NCBI RefSeq assembly: GCF_900119075.1
Contig: NZ_FPIP01000001.1
Span: forward strand, 248,001-312,000
Source: Ruminococcus flavefaciens
GTDB lineage: Bacteria > Bacillota > Clostridia > Oscillospirales > Ruminococcaceae
Reading direction: 5' to 3'
Length of the DNA stretch: 64,000 bases
Shown: positions 42,352 through 50,813 of the stretch, one piece after another
Numbering within the stretch: position 1 is the stretch's first letter
Layout: each line of letters starts with the position of its first letter
The notes under the pieces: generated by a model
What the model saw: only the letters and a program-made list of their open reading frames with translations
Databases searched by the model: none
What the model was told of the DNA's origin: nothing
Made by a program: the position numbers and the translations under genes

Positions 42352-43752
42352 TCAGAATCTGAAATAAAGGAATGGATTTGCAGTAGAAGCTACCAGCATA
42401 ATGCTTGTAACTATGAGCAGCAGAGCCGCTGCAACAGCAGCTGCTGAGGAAACTGCGGCTTTTGTGACAAAATGCTTGTCCGCTGTCTGTTTAACCAGTT
42501 TGATGACAGGGAAGCAGCATATAACGGCTACAGTCAGCAGATACATATTGTTGATGACGGAAATCCTGTCCTGAACGGCAAGGAATCCGTTTTCGCCGAA
42601 GCCGAATGCAGTCTTGAAGAATGTGCCGAGCTTGCCAAGCTTCTCGAAATAGAATATACCGAAGCCGATGATGATAACAAGCTTGCTGTAGATATGGCGG
42701 ATTACAACAGGTATCTTCTTCATGCGTTTCTTGCCTATGAGCATTTCGATGAATACGAAAATACCATAGTAAAGTCCCCATATGATGAAGTTCCAGCTTG
42801 CACCATGCCATATTCCCGTGCAGAGCCACACGAGGAAAAGTCCGCCGTACTTTCTGCGCTTGCCGAATATAGGGATATAGAGGACATAGTCGCGGAAGAA
42901 TGTGCTGAGGGAGATATGCCAGCGCTGCCAGAATTCGGTGATGTCCCTGCATATGAACGGGTGGTCGAAGTTCTCATCGAAATGGAATCCGAAGATACGT
43001 CCCAGACCTATTGCGATATCCGAATAGCCAGAGAAATCAAAGTATATCTGCAAGCCGTAGGCTATAGCTCCGTACCATGCTCCGAACATGGTGGAGCTGC
43101 TTATATTGCCGAGAAAGCTGTCAGCGATGATGCTCAGCTGATTTGCAAGGAGCACCTTTTTGCCAAGACCGAGAGCCACGCGGTTGAGTCCGTATGAAAC
43201 GTCGCTGAGTTCAATTTTTCGTTCATTTATTTCTTTTTCGATAGTGCTGTAGCGGACAATAGGTCCTGCTACAAGCTGTGGGAACAGCGTCAGGAAAAGC
43301 AGGTACTTTCCGAAGCTTTTCTGAGGCTTGACTTTTTCCCAGTGGCAGTCTATGATGTAAGAGATAGTCTGGAATGTGTAAAAGCTGATACCGATAGGAA
43401 GTCTTATATCGGGAACGGGTATCGAAGATGAAAAAAGGGCGTTGATGTTTTCAACAATGAAGCCGCTGTATTTGAATACGCCCAGCATGAGCAGGTCATA
43501 CGTTACCGCAATGACAGTAGCGGCAGTATTGCCCCTTTGTCCCTGATATTTTCCGATAAGCAGACCTGCGCCGTAGTTTACAGCGGCAGTTGTCAGCATG
43601 AGGAAAATATAGACGGGTTCGCCCCAAGCGTAAAAAATAAGCGAGAAAACTATCAACACCAGATTTTTGGCTTTCGTCCCTCTTGCCAGTGCATAGCACA
43701 AAAGGCATACGGGGAGAAAGATATATATAAAGAAAAGTCTCGAAAAAACCAT
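42352..43752 (-). CDS. MBOAT-family membrane O-acyltransferase (AlgI/DltB-like)
   Basis: A 466-residue protein with about 11 membrane segments. It has [41 protein letters not shown]-type sequence and the catalytic His region [16 protein letters not shown]. These are the landmarks of the AlgI branch. MBOATs of this kind pass an acyl group from a cytoplasmic donor through the membrane to a partner outside. First gene of the five-gene operon, read from the promoter at 43860-43888. Confidence 0.93.
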   Translation of the reverse strand: [466 protein letters not shown]

Positions 43753-43859
43753 TGTTCTACCGCCTTGCAGGAATGAATTATATATCTGTAGTTTTACCGC
43801 TTAAAGACTGACGGAGAAAATAAAATAAAAAAGCATTGTAATTGAAATCTTTATAGTTT

Positions 43860-43888
43860 ATTATACAACAAAAAGCGCTTAATTGCAA
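43860..43888 (-). promoter_or_regulatory. Promoter of the MBOAT-DHHW-FkbH-ACP operon
   Basis: On the minus strand TTGCAA (43888-43883), 17-base spacer, TATAAT (43865-43860). The leader is about 100 bases. Confidence 0.75.
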
Positions 43889-43983
43889 GCAAAAATACGG
43901 CTGATTTTTATTTTTCGGGAGCTTTTTGCTAAAATCGTATCAAAACACAAAAAATCAGCATTGACTGCGCAGTTTTTTGGCAC

Positions 43984-44016
43984 CAAAAAAATACTCCCCG
44001 AAAAATCGGGGAGTAT
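43984..44016 (-). terminator. Terminator after the SPFH gene
   Basis: On the minus strand ATACTCCCCGA-TTTT-TCGGGGAGTAT followed by TTTTTTT. Confidence 0.9.
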
Positions 44017-44026
44017 CTGCGATATT

Positions 44027-45052
44027 TTAGTTTGCGTTATAGCCCTGATAGCCTGCATTGCTGTTGTTAGCAACAGGTGCAGCAGGAGCAGTGTCCTTTT
44101 CAACGATAGCCTTGAGGCCTGTTGCAAGACCTGCAAGTCCCTGTATCTCGCTTGGGATAATTATCTTTGTAGCCTTGCCGTCAGCAGCCTTTGCAAATGA
44201 CTCAAGTGATTTGAGCTGGATAACTCTTTCATTCGGGTTAGCGTTATTGAGCTTTACGATACTTTCAGCGAGGGCTTGCTGTACCATTTCGATAGCTTTT
44301 GCTTCACCTGTAGCCTCCAGGATCTTCTGCTCTCTTACAGCGTCAGCTCTGAGGACCATTGCCTGCTTCTGAGCCTCTGCTTCGAGTATCTGAGCTTCCT
44401 TCTTAGCCTGTGCACGGAGTATCTGTGACTCCTTTTCACCTTCGGCAACGAGTATCTGAGACTTCTTGTCACCCTCTGCCTGAAGTATCTTCTCACGGCG
44501 CTCACGCTCAGCCTTCATCTGCTTCTCCATAGCGTCCTGAATCTCACGAGGAGGGAGGATGTTCTTGAGCTCAACGCGGTTTACCTTGATACCCCAGCGG
44601 TCAGTAGCCTGATCGAGGATAGAAGTGATCTTTGTATTGATAACGTCTCTTGATGTGAGAGTAGCGTCCAGCTCCATCTCACCGATGATGTTACGAAGTG
44701 TTGTAGCCGACAGGTTCTCGATAGCTGCCAGAGGTCTTTCAACGCCGTAGATGTACTGCTTGGCGTCTGTTACCTGATAGAATACGACAGTATCTATCTG
44801 CATTGTAACGTTATCCTTTGTGATAACGGGCTGAGGCTTGAAGTCTACTACCTTTTCCTTGAGTGATACCTTGCCTGCGATCCTGTCGATGAAAGGAACG
44901 AGGATATGAAGTCCTGTTTCCCACTGAGCGTGGAAAGAACCAAGACGCTCGATAACAAAAACGTGTGCCTGAGGAACTATCCTGAAGCATCTGATGAAAA
45001 GGAAAAGAAGAATAATGATTACGATCAAAACAATGATTCCAAGTGTGTCCAT
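44027..45052 (-). CDS. SPFH/band-7 protein (QmcA/stomatin-like)
   Basis: ATG with GGAGGT upstream; 341 residues. One N-terminal membrane segment (about 4-24), then a band-7 domain (VPQAHVFVIERLG through ILPPREIQDAM). Next comes a coiled coil with about six 11-12-residue repeats of the EAEAQKQAMVLRAD kind (about 185-255), and a C-terminal cap with Ala/Asn-rich tail. Such proteins build membrane scaffolds and are usually partnered by NfeD, encoded 46 bases upstream. The role in envelope quality control or membrane organisation is known for the family, not shown here. Confidence 0.93.
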   Translation of the reverse strand: MDTLGIIVLIVIIILLFLFIRCFRIVPQAHVFVIERLGSFHAQWETGLHILVPFIDRIAGKVSLKEKVVDFKPQPVITKDNVTMQIDTVVFYQVTDAKQYIYGVERPLAAIENLSATTLRNIIGEMELDATLTSRDVINTKITSILDQATDRWGIKVNRVELKNILPPREIQDAMEKQMKAERERREKILQAEGDKKSQILVAEGEKESQILRAQAKKEAQILEAEAQKQAMVLRADAVREQKILEATGEAKAIEMVQQALAESIVKLNNANPNERVIQLKSLESFAKAADGKATKIIIPSEIQGLAGLATGLKAIVEKDTAPAAPVANNSNAGYQGYNAN

Positions 45053-45098
45053 AATGATTTACCTCCGATATTGGTGTGTAATAGATAATATTGCAGAA

Positions 45099-45533
45099 TT
45101 AATTTTCAGGTGCGACCATAAGCTTGGCGCCCATTACTTTTTTTACGATAACGATAGTACCCGCAGGTATTATTTCGTTCTCGTTTTCGGGAACGGCACT
45201 CCAGTTAACCCCATTCAAAGCGACTCGCCCCGTACCTTTGTCCGCGTCGATGTCCTCGATGACAGTGGCGTGTTTGCCAACGTCAAGCTCGGCGTTCGTT
45301 GCGACCTTGACCTGCTGTTTTCGCCGCTTGATGAACGGCAGACTTACCAACAGGAACAGCACTGATGATACAATGAACAATCCCAGCTGCTCCATAGTGG
45401 ACAGGTCGTAGAAATAGCAGGCTATCATCGTTATAAAAGAACCTGCCGCGAACCAGATAGATACCAGCTGCACGGTAGCGATCTCAGCTATAACGAAAGC
45501 GATAACGGCTATTGCCCAGAACAGTACATTCAA
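45099..45533 (-). CDS. NfeD-like membrane protein
   Basis: A 144-residue protein behind GGGGGAGC. Two or three membrane segments occupy residues 1-70. They are followed by an OB-fold C-terminal domain with GKHATVIEDIDADKGTGRVALNGVNWSA, the hallmark of NfeD. It is translated before the SPFH protein in the same transcript, and the two are expected to bind each other. The short form without the ClpP-like protease domain is the one usually found with QmcA-type SPFH proteins. Confidence 0.9.
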   Translation of the reverse strand: MNVLFWAIAVIAFVIAEIATVQLVSIWFAAGSFITMIACYFYDLSTMEQLGLFIVSSVLFLLVSLPFIKRRKQQVKVATNAELDVGKHATVIEDIDADKGTGRVALNGVNWSAVPENENEIIPAGTIVIVKKVMGAKLMVAPEN

Positions 45534-45582
45534 AACGAGCTCCCCCTTTCACAAAATATTTGTAGTAATCCCTACAGCAAAT

Positions 45583-45611
45583 ATTATAACATGAAAGTGT
45601 GAACTTTTCAA
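45583..45611 (-). promoter_or_regulatory. Promoter of the NfeD-SPFH operon
   Basis: On the minus strand TTGAAA (45611-45606), 17-base spacer, TATAAT (45588-45583). Confidence 0.75.
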
Positions 45612-45657
45612 GTATAAACCGCGATATTTCGACAGAATTTTTGTCCTGTGAGTATAA

Positions 45658-46779
45658 TCAGGAGAGTTTTTTCATTTCTGTATATGCCATGATATAGGGA
45701 GCTATGCCCTTGGCGTCGTTTTCGACTATCTTTTCACTGAGATAGTATTCCGCAGAACCGTCGCGGTTATTCTCGCCGCCGAGACCTCCCACAAGGCAGA
45801 TGTTTTTCAGTACGGGTACGTCACCGCTGTCGTCGATGAATTTTTCGGTGACGGTATCGAATGTGCGCTGACCTGCCTTACGCATATCGTCTCCGCATAT
45901 GCCGAGCCGAGCCGCCTTGAGTGCGGCGTAGGCAAACAGCAGAGAGCCGCTGGTCTCGGGATAGTTGTTTTCAAGCTCGGAGCGATTCGGAAGCTGTAAA
46001 AGCATACCGTCCTCCATGCAGTACTTTGAGAGAGCAGTGAGCAGCTCTGACAGTTCTCTTTTGAGGAGTTCGTTTTTGGGGAGCAGTTCACAGCTGTCTG
46101 CAAGAGCCGCGCACATCCAGCCGTTTGAGCGGAGCCAGAATTCCTGAGAAAGTCCCGTTATCCTGTCAGCCCAGCACATGGTGCTGGTGTCGTCGTAGCC
46201 GTGATGGAACAGCCCTGTATCAGGATCGCGGAGTATCCTTCGCATATCCCATAGCTGACGGATAGCGTCATCGATTATACCCCGTGACTTATGGAGCATA
46301 CCGTACTCAATGAGAAACGGCAGAGCCATGTATGAGCCGTCCAGCCATATCTGATCTGGGTAAATGCTCTTGTGCCAGAAGCTTCCGCAGTCAAGACGGG
46401 GCTGACGAACGAGCTGTTCCGTCCAGAAGCGCTCAAAGCCCAGCCTGTAGCGTTCTTCGTTTGTTATGCGCCAGAGCTTGAACAGATTTTTAGCTCCGTT
46501 TATATTGTCAAGGTTATAGTCGGCGTAGTTCAGGGTGGGGATATTGCCGTCCTCGGCAACATAGGTGTTTATGAATCTTATTGAGTAATCCAGAAGATCC
46601 TCGTCATCTGTGAGCTCATACATCATCAGAACGGCTGTTATCATGCAGTTGTCGATATAGTTCCATTTCGGAGCTTTGTCCAGAAGCTCGTTCTCCTTAT
46701 TCCATATGGGAGAAAGAGGCTCTGAGGGGAGTATTAAATTATCGATATATTTTGAAACGATATTTTCAGCTTTAGTCAT
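45658..46779 (-). CDS. Unsaturated rhamnogalacturonyl hydrolase (GH105)
   Basis: A 373-residue cytoplasmic protein whose ATG overlaps the stop of the permease gene (ATGA). The (alpha/alpha)6 pattern includes NYIDNCMITAVLMMYELT, PDQIWLDGSYMALPFL (catalytic Asp region), GLFHHGYDD and FWLRSNGWMCAALAD, which fit the YteR/YesR GH105 family. These enzymes remove the unsaturated uronic acid left at the end of oligosaccharides by pectin lyases. The upstream ABC importer presumably delivers such oligosaccharides. No lyase is in the window. Confidence 0.88.
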   Translation of the reverse strand: MTKAENIVSKYIDNLILPSEPLSPIWNKENELLDKAPKWNYIDNCMITAVLMMYELTDDEDLLDYSIRFINTYVAEDGNIPTLNYADYNLDNINGAKNLFKLWRITNEERYRLGFERFWTEQLVRQPRLDCGSFWHKSIYPDQIWLDGSYMALPFLIEYGMLHKSRGIIDDAIRQLWDMRRILRDPDTGLFHHGYDDTSTMCWADRITGLSQEFWLRSNGWMCAALADSCELLPKNELLKRELSELLTALSKYCMEDGMLLQLPNRSELENNYPETSGSLLFAYAALKAARLGICGDDMRKAGQRTFDTVTEKFIDDSGDVPVLKNICLVGGLGGENNRDGSAEYYLSEKIVENDAKGIAPYIMAYTEMKKLS

Positions 46780-47603
46780 CCTGTAAGACCTCCTGCGGTG
46801 ATACCGCTGACAAATTTTTTCTGAGCAAGTGCGAACACTGCTACAGAGGGTATAAGACCAATGACAGACATGGCAATGACCTTGCGCTGCTCATAGCCCT
46901 GTCCCGTACTGTCCACGGACAGTCTGAGGGCAAGAGAGAGAGGGTATTTTTCCACTGACTGTATCATTATCAGCGGCTCAAGGAAATCGTTCATTGTCCA
47001 TAAGAATGTGAAAACCGCTATGGATATGACGGCAGGTCTTATGCATGGCAGAAGCACGTAAAACAGCGTTTTCAGCGTGCCGCAGCCGTCTATCCTTGCC
47101 GCCTCGTCGAATTCACGGGGTACGCCTTTGAAAAACTGCACCAGTATGAATACGAACATTCCCTCCTCGGCAAAGAGCGAGGGGAGCGTAAGCGGTATAT
47201 ATGTATCAAGAAGTCCGAGCTTGCTCCACATGAGATACCGCGGCATTATAGTCACGATAGAGGGCATGAGCATACCGCATATAAGCAGAGCGAAAAAGAA
47301 CTTCTTCAATGGAAAATCAAACCTTGCAAAGCCGTATGCGACTATCGCTGAGGAAGCGACGGCGAACACGGTCTTTGGTATAATAATTGCAAAGGTATTG
47401 AGAAAATAGTGCCCCATGTTGTATGGAGTAACGGTCTCCCAAGCGTTTTTGTAGGAGTCCGTACAGAAGCTTTTCGGCATGAACCAAATAGAGGAAAATA
47501 TCTCCTCGTTGGTCTTGAATGAAGCTCCCACCAGCCAGAGCAGGGGATAGAGCATTGCAGCTCCCACAGCGGTCAGCAGGAGATAGAGAAACAGCTTTTT
47601 CAC
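46776..47603 (-). CDS. Sugar ABC transporter permease (MalG type)
   Basis: A 275-residue membrane protein with six segments and the EAA loop EFDEAARIDGCGTLKTLFYVLLP for docking the ATPase. It overlaps the MalF-type gene by one base and the GH105 gene by four. It belongs to the carbohydrate-uptake-1 class. No ATPase gene is adjacent, so a shared MsmK-type ATPase elsewhere must energise it, as is common in Firmicutes. Confidence 0.92.
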   Translation of the reverse strand: MKKLFLYLLLTAVGAAMLYPLLWLVGASFKTNEEIFSSIWFMPKSFCTDSYKNAWETVTPYNMGHYFLNTFAIIIPKTVFAVASSAIVAYGFARFDFPLKKFFFALLICGMLMPSIVTIMPRYLMWSKLGLLDTYIPLTLPSLFAEEGMFVFILVQFFKGVPREFDEAARIDGCGTLKTLFYVLLPCIRPAVISIAVFTFLWTMNDFLEPLIMIQSVEKYPLSLALRLSVDSTGQGYEQRKVIAMSVIGLIPSVAVFALAQKKFVSGITAGGLTG

Positions 47604-48478
47604 TATGCGTCCCTCCTTGCCTTGTCTGTCAGCTTATACATAAGAGCCACAACTGCGGCGATTATCACGAAAAGCACCCATGATACCGCGTTTGCCATAC
47701 CCTTGCTGCCGTAGGTGAACATCTCCTCGTAAATGAGCATACCGATAGTTCTTGTTTTTCCCAGCGGACCGCCTCCTGTGAGCATATAGGGAGCGTTGAA
47801 CTCCTGCATAGCCCCGATAGTCTGCAATATGAGATTGACGAAAATTACATTCTTTATCTGTGGGAGAGTCACAGCGAAAAAAGCTCTTACCCCTCCGCAG
47901 CCGTCAACCTTTGCGGCGTCATAGAGCTCACGGGGAATATCACGGAGAGCCGCAAGAAATATGACCATAGTCGAACCGAATTCCCACAGCCTAAGCAGAA
48001 CTATTATAAATATGGCTGCGTTTGGCTCTCCGTACCAGCTTACAGGGGAGAGTCCCACAGCTTCAAGAAGCTGATTTACCAGACCGTCAGATGTAAAGAG
48101 ATACTGCCACATGATTATGACTGCGAGATTAGCACCCAGTATTGACGGTATGTAGAATGCTGTGCGGAATATGCCTATGTGTTTCAGCTCCATATTGAGG
48201 AGCAGAGCAACAAGCAGTGACACTATGAGCTTCAGCGGTACAAGTATCAGCGCGTATTTCAGAGTAACGCCTGCCGCCTGTCCGAAGTCCTTGCTGCTGA
48301 GCATTTCGCGGAAATTTTCAAAGCCAGCGAAGCGGCCACTGTCGGTAAGTCCGACTACAAATGAGCAAATAAAGGGATAGACGATAAACAGCAGGGCGCC
48401 TATGATAAAAGGCGATATAAGCGCGAGACCTGTGTACTTGCTGACGCCCACGGGATTGCGGTATTTACGGGTATTCAT
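47603..48478 (-). CDS. Sugar ABC transporter permease (MalF/LplB type)
   Basis: A 291-residue protein with six membrane segments, the motif YKYTGLALISPFIIG-like start and the EAA loop ELYDAAKVDGCGGVRAFFAVTLP. Its ATG overlaps the stop of the binding-protein gene by four bases. It forms a heterodimer with the MalG-type subunit. Together with GH105 it defines an oligosaccharide import and processing operon. Confidence 0.92.
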   Translation of the reverse strand: MNTRKYRNPVGVSKYTGLALISPFIIGALLFIVYPFICSFVVGLTDSGRFAGFENFREMLSSKDFGQAAGVTLKYALILVPLKLIVSLLVALLLNMELKHIGIFRTAFYIPSILGANLAVIIMWQYLFTSDGLVNQLLEAVGLSPVSWYGEPNAAIFIIVLLRLWEFGSTMVIFLAALRDIPRELYDAAKVDGCGGVRAFFAVTLPQIKNVIFVNLILQTIGAMQEFNAPYMLTGGGPLGKTRTIGMLIYEEMFTYGSKGMANAVSWVLFVIIAAVVALMYKLTDKARRDA

Positions 48479-49782
48479 TTTCTTATCTTCTCCAGATAGT
48501 CTGTGATAGAGCCATACATCTGACGGGCAGCAGTATCCGTGTCGGCAGTGCCGTAGGATACTGATTCTATGGCGGTATTGTAGAATTCCTTCATGCGCGG
48601 CAGCTCCATATAAGGACTTATGGTAGATGTATCTGCGGCTGAAAGGATATCATCACATTCCTTGGCGAGTCCCGACAGCTTGCCGCTCTTTTCGAGAGTT
48701 GCCGCTGCTTTTTTTGAAGCAGGAATGCCGCGTGTAGTGCCGAGAAGCTCCGCACATTCCTCATCATTAACGAGAAAATCTACGAATGCCGCGGCTTCGT
48801 CGGGATATTTTGTATTACCAGATACAGCGTAAAGCAGGGTAGGCTTTATTAGCCAGCCGCCTGTATTACCGCTTTCGTCGGCAAGAAGGGGACCAGCCTC
48901 CAGAACGCCGTCAGGCAGAACGGATTCGTATTTGCCAACGGCGCTTCCCCATTCAAGAACGCCTGCCACTCTGCCGTCAATGAACTCAGATGACTGATAA
49001 AGGGCGGCATTCCCATCCTCATCAGTCCTTGTTCTGACAGTTCTGATAACATGATCCTCTTCAAGGCTTTTATAAAATTTGAGTGCGTCACTGATGTCAT
49101 CGACGGAAAAACCAAGCTTTCCGTCATGGGTTATGAACTCTTTGCCTGTTTTCTGCTGAATGTACACTACCGCAAGATACCATGCAGTTCCTCCCGACTG
49201 GATATCGAGGTCAAGAGGATAGAGACCTTCCGCGCCGAAGCTCTTTCCCAGAGCTGCAAGATCTGTCCACGTTTTCGGGTATTCCGCTCCGAGCGAACGG
49301 AATACATCGGAATTGTAGAACAGACTTCTGCCGCTGACTGATATTGTAAGGGCGCTTAGTCTGCCGTCGGCTCGCCCGAATGACAGTATCTCGTCGTCAT
49401 AGCCTGACAGGTCGAGAAAGCTGTCAAGGTTTTCCAGATCGTAGAATCTGCTGCCGTTCTCGGACATGGAAATGAGCCAGTCGTAGTTTATCTGCATGAT
49501 GTCGGGCTCTGTGCCGCTTTTGATCTGTGCGGAGACCTTTTCCGTCCACCCGTCCCAGCCGCCGTATTCGGGGGTTATGGTGATATCGGGGTGCTTCTTG
49601 TTCCACAGACTGATAGCGTCCAGAGTTGCTTTGTGTCTGTCATCGCCGCCCCACCACGAAAAACGCAGTGTGCACTTATCCAGCTTGCCGTCGGGAGGCG
49701 TAACAGTGTCGTTTTTTCTGCTTGAACAGGCAGAGAGCGTTAGTGCGCAGCAAACAGCTGCGGCTTTGAAAAATCTTTTCAT
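48475..49782 (-). CDS. Extracellular sugar-binding lipoprotein of the ABC importer
   Basis: ATG at 49782 with GAGGT eight bases upstream; 435 residues. The lipobox is LTLSAC with Cys19 as the lipidated residue. The mature protein has the periplasmic-binding fold of cluster B: LRFSWWGGDDRHKATLDAI, then PDIMQINYDWL and YPKTWTDLAALGKSFG. It captures the oligosaccharide outside the membrane and hands it to the permeases encoded next. The ligand is inferred to be an unsaturated pectin fragment from the GH105 neighbour. Confidence 0.92.
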   Translation of the reverse strand: MKRFFKAAAVCCALTLSACSSRKNDTVTPPDGKLDKCTLRFSWWGGDDRHKATLDAISLWNKKHPDITITPEYGGWDGWTEKVSAQIKSGTEPDIMQINYDWLISMSENGSRFYDLENLDSFLDLSGYDDEILSFGRADGRLSALTISVSGRSLFYNSDVFRSLGAEYPKTWTDLAALGKSFGAEGLYPLDLDIQSGGTAWYLAVVYIQQKTGKEFITHDGKLGFSVDDISDALKFYKSLEEDHVIRTVRTRTDEDGNAALYQSSEFIDGRVAGVLEWGSAVGKYESVLPDGVLEAGPLLADESGNTGGWLIKPTLLYAVSGNTKYPDEAAAFVDFLVNDEECAELLGTTRGIPASKKAAATLEKSGKLSGLAKECDDILSAADTSTISPYMELPRMKEFYNTAIESVSYGTADTDTAARQMYGSITDYLEKIRK

Positions 49783-49850
49783 ACTCTCAGACCTCAAACT
49801 CTAATATAATGACTTTTTGGATCCTTCTCTATAAAACTTATACATATTCA

Positions 49851-49879
49851 ATTATACACTATAATCTTCTCGAAATCAA
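49851..49879 (-). promoter_or_regulatory. Promoter of the ABC importer/GH105 operon
   Basis: On the minus strand TTGATT (49879-49874), 17-base spacer, TATAAT (49856-49851). Confidence 0.7.
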
Positions 49880-49901
49880 TAGAAAAATGTCAGAATATAA
49901 C

Positions 49902-49924
49902 AAAAAGCTCTCCTGTAGGAGAGC
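49902..49924 (-). terminator. Terminator after sigG
   Basis: On the minus strand GCTCTCCT-AC-AGGAGAGC followed by TTTTTG. Confidence 0.85.
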
Positions 49925-49929
49925 AGAGT

Positions 49930-50703
49930 TCATACGCTGTTTTTTATGCGTTCAATAGCGTTTTTTTCAAGGCGTGAGACCTGAGCCTGAGATATGCCTA
50001 TCTCGCCTGCGACTTCCACCTGTGTTTTTCCGCGGAAGAACCGCAGATACAGGATATTCCGCTCCCGTTCGCCGAGGTCGTGGATAGCGTCGCGGATAGT
50101 GAGCTCGTCCATGCGGCTCTCAACGTCGTTCATGTCGCTTATCTGATCCATGATGTATAGGTTGTCTTCTGAATCGGAATAAACAGGTTCATAGAGCGAC
50201 ACGGGATCGCTTATACTCTCAAGAGCTATTACCACATCTGAACGTTTTTCGCCTATCTCCTCGGCAATTTCCTCCATTTTGGGCTCGCGCTGGAGCTTTA
50301 TAGTCAGCCGTTCCTTAGCCTGTATAGCCTTGTAGGCGAGGTCGCGGAGAGAACGGCTCACCTTAACGTGACTGCTGTCGCGGAGATAGCGGCGGAGCTC
50401 TCCGCTTATCATGGGTACGCAGTAAGTGGAGAAGCGGACTTCCTTTGAAAGGTCAAAGTTGTTGATAGCTTTTATAAGCCCGATAACGCCTATCTGAAAA
50501 AGGTCGTCTATGTCCTCACCGCGCCCTGTGAAACGCTGTATCACGCTGAGTACAAGCCTGAGATTACCGTTTATGAGCTTGTCCCGTGCAGCCTTGCTGC
50601 CTGTAGCTCTTATTTCCTTAAGCAGGGCTATTTTTTCCTCTTCTTTGAGCACTGTCAGCTCCGAGGTGTTTATCCCTGCGATAACGACTTTGTTGTATGC
50701 CAT
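49930..50703 (-). CDS. sigG: RNA polymerase sporulation sigma factor SigG
   Basis: A 257-residue sigma-70 factor behind CGGAGG. The N-terminus KVVIAGINTSELTVLKEEE is the SigG hallmark. Region 2 has LINGNLRLVLSVIQRF, DDLFQIGVIGLIKAINNFD and FSTYCVPMISGELRRYLRD. Region 4 has GERERNILYLRFFRGKTQVEVA and a helix-turn-helix ISQAQVSRLEKNAI. SigG drives late forespore genes. It stands alone here; in many Firmicutes it follows spoIIGA-sigE, so it is detached from that context in this window. Confidence 0.95.
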   Translation of the reverse strand: MAYNKVVIAGINTSELTVLKEEEKIALLKEIRATGSKAARDKLINGNLRLVLSVIQRFTGRGEDIDDLFQIGVIGLIKAINNFDLSKEVRFSTYCVPMISGELRRYLRDSSHVKVSRSLRDLAYKAIQAKERLTIKLQREPKMEEIAEEIGEKRSDVVIALESISDPVSLYEPVYSDSEDNLYIMDQISDMNDVESRMDELTIRDAIHDLGERERNILYLRFFRGKTQVEVAGEIGISQAQVSRLEKNAIERIKNSV

Positions 50704-50784
50704 GAGCCATATCCTCCGTAAAAGATTACGAGGATATTATTGCCGTTTATGTACAAGGTAATCACAGGGAATAACTGGAATAAA

Positions 50785-50807
50785 AAGAAAAAGCAGCCGA
50801 AGCTGCT
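50785..50807 (-). terminator. Terminator after pyridoxal kinase gene
   Basis: On the minus strand AGCAGC-TTCG-GCTGCT followed by TTTTC; the loop is a stable UUCG tetraloop. Confidence 0.8.
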
Positions 50808-50813
50808 CTCAGA

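Noticed and set aside
42472..43197. A 241-residue plus-strand frame inside the MBOAT gene
   Set aside because: Antisense to a clear membrane-protein family gene; acidic composition reflects the complement of hydrophobic codons; no ribosome site.
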